Assembly: GCA_030411725.1 (NCBI GenBank)
Contig: MU839831.1
Coordinates: 682,001-746,000, forward strand
DNA length: 64,000 nt
Direction of reading: 5' to 3'
Source: Echria macrotheca
Taxonomy: Eukaryota > Ascomycota > Sordariomycetes > Sordariales > Schizotheciaceae
How positions within the stretch are numbered: the stretch's first letter is position 1; each line of letters starts with the position of its first letter. The notes beneath the pieces were generated by a model. The model was not told the origin of the DNA, did not search any database, and saw nothing but the letters and a program-made list of their open reading frames with translations. The position numbers were made by a program, and so were the translations under genes. Positions 55,767-64,000 of the stretch are shown piece by piece.

Positions 55767-57331
55767 ACGGAGTTTTGTTGTTGTCCGTGGGTTTTCTTGA
55801 CCATTGAGGCAGGGAAAAATATACCCAGCATTGTTTTTTGCAAGCGTGGGAAGAGAAAAGAAAATCAGGGGAATAGGGGAGCATTGCGGATCCTTTCCTT
55901 TTGCATAGCACAGGCGTTTGGACGGTCGGGACAACAAGGTTGTATTACAGTGAGGGCGGATGGGTGCGGGGGATTTAAGTTGTAATAATCCTAGCTGGGG
56001 AAAAAGGCAGCTCGATTGTGGGCGGACGAGGAAACGAGGGTGATTCAGACAGGCGAAGAGTGCTGGCTGGTGGAGTGGAGTTGGCGATGAGTTAATGTCC
56101 TAGTCATGAATACTGAGCACGCATTCATTTAGTGAAATCCAGTTGATTTTGGGTGTGTTACGTTTGTTTGTCTGGGTTGTTGATGAGACTTGGATTTTGA
56201 AGGGCGAAATTGGTGCGAAGGGGGAAGTAAACAGAGGAAAAGGGGTAACATTAATCGGGGTTACATAAGTGTACTGATTCCGCATACTGTTTCAGCAACA
56301 CCACAGCAGTTCATCTTGCTTTCTATATCTCTTAACATGTATCAAATCTTTCAACAATACTGTTTTTTGCTTTGCTTCCGTTTTGTTTTACGCCTGGCCC
56401 TCCTCCCCCTGCAGTGAACACAATAGCCTAGAGACCTTCCCCTCCGATGCAATTGCAATCCCACTAGACCTAGCACCTGGTACCCCGACCACCATCACCA
56501 CCATTGCGAGATCTCCTTCCGCGCCGGTAGGGAGCCCATACTCACCTCAATGAACAGTGAATACGATGGATACTATCTCTGTCAATCGACCGGATTCTCT
56601 TTCTGTCCCTCCCCCCGGCGGTAGACAGGCAGGCACTTTATACATCTAAAATATAATGGACCAGCTCCGGATTTTTACCTGGCACTTTTATTACGTCCCT
56701 ACCGTCGATGGGCAGAGTTACAGAGTTCCGACAGTTCAGGGTTTAGCGCTCAGGGTTCAGCGTGGAGGGCGGCACGTTGTTGCATGTTGTGATGAGGTTG
56801 AGTGGGAACATGTCACCGGAGTTTATGTTGTAGGGTTGTTTGGAAACTGAGCTCTCAGACAGGAATTGTGTGTATACATAAGAGTATGGGGGTATTAGTC
56901 TAGGGTAAGGTCCGGTCGGCTTAGCTGGGGCAGATCAATCAATCCATCCATCTTACTGCATCGATTTGGCTAGTTCCGAATAGCCTCATCTGTTTGCCCG
57001 AAAGTCAAGAAAGGAATGTGTAAGACAGTAACATCAGGCTGGCGTCCACCAGCAACACTGGCGACCGGCCACTGCCCGTCAGGGTGCCTAAATCCTCAGT
57101 TTATATCCTTTTCACTGCAAAGCTTGAGCTGAGTGATCAATGCAATGGGGAAGAAAAAACCACTCATCTCTTGTTTATGCTCTTCTTCTCTATAATATTC
57201 CGTATAGACCGTAGTGCTTCCACATCTATGCAATACATACATATATTGTACATTTTTACATGCCCTCCCTGGTATTTCGTACAATCAACGCACTTCCACA
57301 ACCCCATCATATCATACAACACATATACATC
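55767..57331. other. Convergent intergenic region rhomboid / PET127
   Basis: A 1.56-kb spacer between two 3' ends. Only short open frames are present. The part beside PET127 (57210-57331) is CA-rich. No RNA gene recognised. Confidence 0.55.
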
Positions 57332-60300
57332 CTACCGCCCACCCCCATCCCCAACATGCCACCGTCTCAACTTCTCAGCCCACCCCTCCCTCCCCTCTCC
57401 TTCCCACCCCTCCCCATACTTTTCATATTTTCCCTTCTTGTCATGCCCATGCCCATCCCCATCCCCCGTTCCAAAGACCGACTCCCAAGTAAACATGCCG
57501 CCGCCCTCCCCGACGACATGCACCGGCTGTTTTGTGTCCACCAGCCCCCTCAGATCGGCCCGATACTGCTTTCCCTCGGATGCATACTTGGGCAGAGCAC
57601 CCTGCCAGCTGTAGTACCACTGCACACTGCGGTCCTCGTCCGACCGGAAGCTCGTCTCGCGCCGGCGGCGGAGCTGGTCGTAGATGCGCCGTGCGCGGTC
57701 GCGCGGGAGCTCGCTGAAGGCGTATTCGATTTCCCACTCCTCGGTCTGAGACAAGCCGCGCGGGCGGGCGACGTACTCGCCGTTGACCTTGTTGCGGATC
57801 GTGAGGATTAGGCCCAGGAGGGGGTCGGCCTCTTCTTTCTGGGCTCCTTTGGTAGAGGCATGTTTCTTGGATTTTGTGCCTTCATGGGTATGTTCTCCCA
57901 CCGTATCGGTGGTTTGGGCGGGCTGCTCGGCTTTCCCTTCAGAAGGGTCGTTGTTGGAGGTTTGGGATTGGGTGCTGGCGGCCTCTGGGGCGTTTTCGCC
58001 TTGCTCCTTTGCCTGGGCGGCTAGCTCTAAAAGGATGGTTTCGAACTTTTGGGCTTTCTGGATGCTGCTGGGGTCTGTTTCTCCAGCTGGCAAGGGAGGC
58101 GACGATGCCTCGGATGGTATAGACTTGGCACGCTCCACTGCTCTGAGGATCAGGTCTCTCAATGAGGGTTCGTTGGAGACGCCCGATGACCCGCCATCGG
58201 TCTCTTCGGCCGCTGATGTCGCGGTTTCTTGGGGAACTGGCTCGGAAGGTGCTGGTTCCGCGTCTTCCGGTGCAGCGGGGACTGCGGCTGGCTCAGGACC
58301 TGCAGCGTGGGTGTCACCGCCCGTCAATATATCCTCCAGCGTGTCCAGGTACGATTCCACCTTCTCGGCAGTCATAGACTTAAGCAAGCCGCTCGCGCGC
58401 AGAGCATCCTCAAGAGAATCCCGCACAGCTGTGCTGACCTCCTCTTCACTCTCGAGAGAAGTCTCCAACGTGTCCATCATGGCCTCCCAGGCATCAGCGT
58501 CGCTTAACTCTTCTGGGTCTTCCCCGGGCGTCGCGTTCGCGGGGCTCGCTTCCTCCCCTTCGCTGCCGTCTGGTGTCTGGGTGGTATTTGTGTCCGCCCC
58601 AGCCATCTCTTTCATACCCAAGATCTGCCGCTCGACCTCCTTGACCCTGCGTTGCGCCTCGAGCTGCACCTCACTGATCTCGTCTGCGGTAACCGGCTTG
58701 GCGAAAATGTACATGCACGGCGGGTTTGTCGGTCTCGTTTCGACATGAAGACGGATGCTCTTCTTGGGGAACCGTTTGGTAATCTGGTCCAAAGCCTTTC
58801 GTAGGAGGTGCATGCTGGCCTTGAACTCGGTGTCGCCCAGTTTCAATGACGAGGTCCCGTGTATCGCCTGGTCCATCTCGGAGAGCGGGATGTACTGGAA
58901 ACCAAAAATGCGACGGGTGTTGTGGTAGGCAGTAAATATGCCATCCATGCGTCCCATACGGACCTGGAGCGAGTACTTGAGGAAAGCGGCGCGGATCATG
59001 TCGTAGTATTCCCGCTCAAACGACTGCCACTGACCCCGAATGCTGCGGATTTCGTAGTCAGACCCCTTCTGATAGCCGGCTGCGTCCATTCGGACCGTCA
59101 CCACAGCCCTCGTCTTGAGATCAAACATGCCTGTCCCTGGCAGTCTGGGGTCATAGGCATCTAGCTGCGAGCGCATTAAAAAGTTCTCCATGGTAGAAAA
59201 GTGGTATGACTCGGGAGCATTGCGGATATTGTCGGGCAGTTTGTCCGAATGAGTCTTGTGGTACTTCATAAAGTGCTCCTTGGGTAGAGTGAGGAGCTTC
59301 TCCATCGACTTGCCCAGCATACTGAGGACATTGGCCGTGTCAAACTCCTTGTCGGCATCAATGGCGTATACGCCGTCGTTATAGTGCAGGAACGTCGCCG
59401 CCGGGGCCCTTAGAAACCGATTGAAGCTGGTCGATTCTACCTTGAAGTCGCGCGACAGAGCAGCACAGTTTATGGGTCGCCATTGCGATAAGAGGAAATG
59501 GAAATGGGCCAACATAGACGTCATGCTGGAGGTTGAGCCGGCATACTTTTGCCCATACTGCCGGGCTGCCGCGATCAGAGTCGTGTCTTTGGACGAGGTG
59601 ACATACTCCTTCAGAGCGTCAAAGTCAAACTCGTTGACCGGCATGATCTGAGCGAGGTATGGATCAAAATTGTAGACCAATGTCCGAGGATCCTGTAGCT
59701 GGTAGACACTAGGATTAAACAACACCCGATCAAGGTCGTACGACAATCTTGGGACCGGAGGCGTCGGCACGGCGACGGGGGTCAGGTCGATACTTTGTGG
59801 GTTGAAGAGGCGGACCTTCATCCGTTTCAATGCAGAGCGATGGTGATCTTCTCCTCGTTTTTTCTTGCGTTTCCTGCCACCATCCTGTTCGCGATTTTTG
59901 TCGGGTCCGGTGCTGGCTTCACCCGGTGCCGAATCGTTCGAAGACGCATTGCTATCCGTCTCGACGCGGCTGGGGGCAGCTTGCTCGGAGACGACAATCT
60001 TGTCTAGGACTGTGAGAGCGGAGCGTAGAAGCCTGCTCGTTTCTTCAGACTTGAGCCCGTCTATGCGGGGTGGCACTGCGTCGGCGTCGGCATCGGGGAT
60101 ATTTCGAGCTGAGGCTTCCTGCGCTTGGATGCTGCGAAGCACCTCCAACGTGCTCTCCAGCAACTTGGTTTTCCTGGCCGACAATTTGTCAACACGTTTT
60201 GATATTTCGGCCGTCTGTTCAGTCTCGGGTTCTGGGGCGTTCTCGTGACAGGCTGCCGTCGTGGTCGAAAAAGCGACTGGACTCGACGGGCTCGTGAGCC

Positions 60301-60382
60301 GATTCAATAGCCGGATTCGGCATGATGGGCAAACAAACGAGGGCGCCAATGCCCGGCGAGCTCGGCTGGTCAATCGTAGCAT
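57332..60382 (-). CDS. PET127: Mitochondrial membrane protein Pet127
   Basis: A single exon of 1016 residues. The N-terminus MLRLTSRARRALAPSFVCP is a basic mitochondrial presequence. The Pet127 core covers about 185-600, with VPRLSYDLDRVLFNPSVYQLQ in part, FNFDPYL-like VYNFDPYL, AHFHFLLSQWRPIN, FNRFLRAPAATFLHYNDGVYAID in part, and RMGRMDGIFTAYHNTRRIFGFQYIPL in part. A low-complexity acidic insertion (about 615-850, Glu/Ala/Pro/Thr-rich) separates the core from a conserved C-terminal block (DPLLGLILTIRNKVNGEY, SVQWYYSWQGALP). Pet127 is inner-membrane associated and acts in mitochondrial mRNA 5' processing and turnover; recent work places it in the PD-(D/E)XK nuclease-like class. The large acidic insertion makes this longer than the yeast protein (about 800 residues). 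Confidence 0.93.
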   Translation of the reverse strand: MLRLTSRARRALAPSFVCPSCRIRLLNRLTSPSSPVAFSTTTAACHENAPEPETEQTAEISKRVDKLSARKTKLLESTLEVLRSIQAQEASARNIPDADADAVPPRIDGLKSEETSRLLRSALTVLDKIVVSEQAAPSRVETDSNASSNDSAPGEASTGPDKNREQDGGRKRKKKRGEDHHRSALKRMKVRLFNPQSIDLTPVAVPTPPVPRLSYDLDRVLFNPSVYQLQDPRTLVYNFDPYLAQIMPVNEFDFDALKEYVTSSKDTTLIAAARQYGQKYAGSTSSMTSMLAHFHFLLSQWRPINCAALSRDFKVESTSFNRFLRAPAATFLHYNDGVYAIDADKEFDTANVLSMLGKSMEKLLTLPKEHFMKYHKTHSDKLPDNIRNAPESYHFSTMENFLMRSQLDAYDPRLPGTGMFDLKTRAVVTVRMDAAGYQKGSDYEIRSIRGQWQSFEREYYDMIRAAFLKYSLQVRMGRMDGIFTAYHNTRRIFGFQYIPLSEMDQAIHGTSSLKLGDTEFKASMHLLRKALDQITKRFPKKSIRLHVETRPTNPPCMYIFAKPVTADEISEVQLEAQRRVKEVERQILGMKEMAGADTNTTQTPDGSEGEEASPANATPGEDPEELSDADAWEAMMDTLETSLESEEEVSTAVRDSLEDALRASGLLKSMTAEKVESYLDTLEDILTGGDTHAAGPEPAAVPAAPEDAEPAPSEPVPQETATSAAEETDGGSSGVSNEPSLRDLILRAVERAKSIPSEASSPPLPAGETDPSSIQKAQKFETILLELAAQAKEQGENAPEAASTQSQTSNNDPSEGKAEQPAQTTDTVGEHTHEGTKSKKHASTKGAQKEEADPLLGLILTIRNKVNGEYVARPRGLSQTEEWEIEYAFSELPRDRARRIYDQLRRRRETSFRSDEDRSVQWYYSWQGALPKYASEGKQYRADLRGLVDTKQPVHVVGEGGGMFTWESVFGTGDGDGHGHDKKGKYEKYGEGWEGEGREGWAEKLRRWHVGDGGGR

Positions 60383-63300
60383 CGTATCATGTCACCTGTT
60401 GTCGAGGCTGGGCGGCCAGCCGTATGTCGACGTTGTAGACGCGGTTGTCGCAAAGAGCGCGGTCATGTCAAAATTCAACTTTTTTCCCAGTCGCGATCTC
60501 CAGTGGGTCCTGTCGTCAGACCGTGCCATCCATGCGCTCTGGTTGGTGTATTTCGGACAGGGGTTGAACAGCTCAACGGAAGTAGCCGGTGCCAAGACTG
60601 TCATTATTCAACACCTGACTGACATCTTTCGAACACCTTTGAAGACGCTTTGAAGATGTCGTTGAGAAGTCGTTGTTGATTTTAGACAGGGCTGGTTTGC
60701 TACGCGAATGTCCAACTCCAGTCTGCCGACCCGCATGCTTTTCCAAGCACCAGCAACTCCTTCCTCGCTGGTCAACCTACCTTCCCCACCAGGTCAGTCG
60801 ATGAAGGGACCTCCCGAAATTGGGAATTTTCCATGGTGAGAAAATCATTGACTTGGTAGCACCTCAGGTCATTCCTCGCACAAATCTTGCTGGAAGCTCT
60901 ACCGTGATCATGTAAGATGTCCATGCCATGCGACTAGCCGTCACGGCTGACACTGTTACTTCGAAGACCCTGTTGACCAACCGGCCTTCTTCCGAGATAG
61001 ACGGGTTTGGGCTCTGAAATCTGCCCAGGCATCGTCATGTCGAGCATCTCCCACAGTCACGGCAGATATCTGGCATGTGGAATATGTCAACGTCACTCAC
61101 GGTCGACCTCGGCCCCCAAGCACTGGGAGGCGCAACCCTTGACGGATAAGGCCAGATACACCCGTGGCCTCTTGCCGCCCAACTGAGTGGGCATCAGGAG
61201 GCGATTCGTTGATATCCATTATCTATCTGACATCTATGCAGCATGTCGGGGCGCAGTCCGTCTCACTTGCGGCCAGAGTGAACACCGCAAGGCTATCGCG
61301 GCTCTTTTTTGAACGGGAATTTATCTTGGCACGGGGGCCAGGCGAGGCACGCGACACAGACGTCTCGAGGCCACCCTCAATCGCCGCCGTCTGTCTACCG
61401 GGTGGTAGAGGGGCGGGATGGCGCCGTCAGAATATGCCCGAGGGCGATCACCAAACTCGAGCCGTTAATATCGACGCCATGGTGCGGCGCTTTACCGTCT
61501 TACACACCACCTGGCAGCCCAAGATGTTAAGAACGGCCCGCATTGATGTGGTTACGATGCTTCAGCTTTCCCAGCTTATCGGGCTATTTATTGCAGACGC
61601 GGCCTGGAGGTGTTACACGCAACTCTGCAAGTATTAAACCCTATCTATAGGACCCTGTGGCTGGAATCCTCGATGGCGCAGAAACATGGCCTCGGTGACT
61701 TGTGGGATGCTTTGGGACGTGTCGGTATCAGACGTGCGCGCGCCAGATGTCCGAACATGCGGAGCACCCCTCCCGACGCATATCGCGCCCCAAAAGTATC
61801 CCGAATCCAACGCCCGTCCGGCATCATGATACGGAGTTATTGCCTCGGCCCTAAGCGAAGGGTCGCCTCGTCCGCCAAGATAAGCCCCAAAAGGCAGGAA
61901 CAGTTCAGAACAAAAGATACGCAAGGGCACAAGCCGTGTCCAAGACCGGTCGGAAATCGGCTGCTCTATTCGCCTATTCACAGGAGAATCTGCGATGAAA
62001 CCTCTCGTGAGCATCAAGTATCGCCGCCGCCTGCATGGCCCACACGGCGTCCCGTCCGCGGTTCCGTCGTTCAAAAAGAGCCCGATAAGGCTCCCACCAC
62101 CCCTGTCCCTCCCCCGTACGGCATATCAATTTGCCCCTGTCCAACGTCCATCCAGTGCGGCGGAGAAGAAAGCAAAGAGGAAATCCACGCCCGTAACAAG
62201 CAGGTTGGCAGACTTCGGAGTCAAGCGCCCGGGAAGTGGGCATGTGGACAAGGGAGCCAGGCAATCAGTCCAAGCGGACGGATTCCATCCAGCATTATCA
62301 CCGATCTCTGTCGTGTGCTTATCGACGAATCCGGTGCCGTATGGATATCTCGGCCGCCCAGTCGGTTTGCCCTGCGACGAAACAGTGCAAAGCAAAACCA
62401 AGGAAAAATCATGTCACCCAGAAAAGATTGTGTCCAGGGGTCCCGAAGAGCCGGTAGGATTTTCCATCGTGAGGAGAGGATGCAAGGGCTCAGGGAAAAA
62501 AGAGGAAAGGGTATCCCAGCAAACACCCCGCGGGGAGAAGCCTGTTAAGGTATGTCAGATTCCAATAAGCAAGTGTCCAAACCAACAATCACAACGACAA
62601 ACAACCAACCGCCAACCATCGCCCACTGATTACTACAGTGTGTATGCATAATGTTGGAAACACTAGTTCCTTGTTGGCGGTACAGGTACTATAACGAGAA
62701 CCACATGAAACAAGCCACCATGTTGACAACCGCGAATCTATTGAACTGCGGGCGGGCGGGCGGGCGGGCGGGCTGGCGGCGGCGGCGGCGTCGTGAGACA
62801 AACACAAACAAAAGATAGGGTAGTGTAGCAAAAAAAGGGAGTGATGCAAGTGGCGCACGTCTTCTTTCCCCACTGTGCCGTGCTGTACTGCGCTGCGAAT
62901 CATTCGGCAGCCTCGGCCGGATGGGATTCGAGTAACACAGATTTCACACACACAGGGTAGCTTATCTCAGATGTGTTTGCATGTATTCCAGGACACGGAT
63001 AGCTATCGACAAGCGGACGGACAGGTAAGACATTGTGTGCCAGTCCATCTGGCTGGTACATCCAGACAGGCGGGCACACGAGCACACACAAAGTAAGCCA
63101 ACGTCGGTAAGGGTCAAGGCTATCCTGACCTTTTTCTTTCTTATCTTGTGCGATCTCGAGTTCGCGAGAAAGAGAGAGAACATTGGATGATGGATAAGAG
63201 AGAGAAAAAAGCAAAGCACGGAACTCTCGGTACCTCCCTAAGGCAGTCCACTCACAGTTCAGTTTGTATGACAATGTTTCAGATTGGCGATATCAACAAA

Positions 63301-64000
63301 AAGAAACGAAAATAAAAAAAGAATGGTTGAGTGGTTGTTCAAACCGTATCTATCTCGTTTGCACTTGACCCTGCGAACACGTATCGCCGAACGACCGAGG
63401 ATAAGTTAGATATCCAATGGAACTGAAAACTAGGTACGGGCACCGTATCCGTATGCAAACCACATTCGTAGATACATCTCCTATGAAACCCCTTGTGATG
63501 ATATTATTCATGGTGTTGTAGTTGACGCAGGGGCTTCTGGGAGTGTAGTTACACAGTCAGCCTCGTTCTCTATATCTGGTTTTGTACCATGGAGATAAAC
63601 ACAACACGCAGATGAGGTAGACGTGGACTTCCCTTCGGCAGATAGGTCGCTTCGCATACCAACAGCAGCATGTGAAAGTTTGCATGGTCACAAACTTGGG
63701 TACTCCGTACGTATGCAAACAGAATTGCCCTGCATCGATATTCGTAACTACACCGTCCCATCGTGGGATGTCAAAACAGGGAGACAGGGCGGTTGATCAA
63801 CACTCCCTCCCTTGATGACGCGAGTAAGAGAGATAGGGATTTAAAACCAAGCCGAAAAAGCAAAGGAAAACAAGGGAGAAGGCTGACAGCAGCAGCTCTC
63901 GGTCAGCTCAAAAAAAAAAGCAGAGTGTTTCACTCTTCAACACCACGCCTTCCTAACTCGGTAACCTTCTCTCCGGGCGGGCTGAATCTAGTTTGCCAAG
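60383..64000. other. Right-end region without a convincing gene
   Basis: A 3.6-kb interval upstream of PET127. One unusually long plus-strand frame (ATG at 61673, stop at 62548, 291 codons) overlaps another of 218 codons in a different frame; neither resembles a known family. A (GGGC)6 block and a GGC run lie at 62750-62790. CA/GT-rich and A-rich stretches dominate after 63000. No telomeric repeat or tRNA seen. Confidence 0.5.
62750..62790. repeat. (GGGC)6 followed by GGC repeats, possible G-quadruplex
   Basis: Six exact GGGC units (62750-62773) followed by GGC units to 62790. Four or more GGG runs with one-base loops match the classic G-quadruplex pattern on the plus strand. Confidence 0.85.

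Noticed and set aside
57783..58748. 321-codon plus-strand open frame
   Set aside because: Antisense to the low-complexity part of PET127; Ser-rich shadow of the acidic coding strand.

Overview
The window is a stretch of nuclear chromosome from a filamentous ascomycete (Pezizomycotina, most likely Sordariomycetes; I cannot name the genus). The case rests on short spliceosomal introns (mostly 45-130 bp, GTATGT/GTAAGT/GTGAGT donors, RCTAAC or CTGAC branch sites a few bases before YAG), GC-rich coding DNA, CT-rich leaders, and a gene set typical of that class (Med1, Wee1, Mrc1/Claspin, Ada1, GCP3, Mau2, Loc1, His3, Rfc4, ArgJ, derlin, rhomboid, Pet127, one Helo-like-domain protein). All exon models below were built by hand from reading-frame continuity and splice signals.

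Layout. 1-1683: no gene seen. 1684-5641: a coiled-coil protein (-) divergent from Mediator subunit Med1 (+). 5642-10171: long gene-free leader region of wee1. 10172-19632: wee1 (+) and mrc1 (-), convergent. 20400-25191: SAGA subunit HFI1/ADA1 (-) divergent from gamma-tubulin complex GCP3 (+). 25755-30846: cohesin loader MAU2 (-) divergent from an EHT1/EEB1-type alpha/beta hydrolase (+, seven exons, one GC-AG intron). 31124-33064: LOC1 (-) divergent from HIS3 (+). 33277-36600: a Helo-like/zinc-finger-like protein (-) and a small Rcf3-like mitochondrial protein (+). 36942-41850: RFC4 (-), ARG7 (-) and a derlin (+). 42260-43564: a single-pass membrane protein (-). 43565-47438: gene-poor. 47439-48708: a secreted Cys-containing protein with two similar modules (+). 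50285-55766: a small membrane protein (+), a Lys/Glu-rich nucleolar-type protein (-) flanked by a 120-bp tandem repeat, and a rhomboid protease (+). 57332-60382: PET127 (-). 60383-64000: no convincing gene.

Functionally the left two thirds is rich in cell-division and chromosome-maintenance genes: the G2/M inhibitor kinase Wee1, the replication-checkpoint mediator Mrc1, the clamp-loader subunit Rfc4, the cohesin-loader subunit Mau2 and the microtubule nucleator GCP3, with two transcription coactivator subunits (Med1, Ada1). MCB/SCB-like (CGCG-core) motifs occur upstream of wee1, mrc1 and between ADA1 and GCP3. HIS3 and ARG7 are amino-acid biosynthesis genes; ARG7 has a perfect Gcn4/CPC1-type TGAGTCA upstream. 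I found no transposon, rRNA, tRNA or secondary-metabolite cluster. The most unusual loci are the Helo-like/finger protein, the secreted protein with duplicated module, the GC-AG intron next to a (TC)27-bearing intron in the hydrolase, and the 120-bp tandem repeat.
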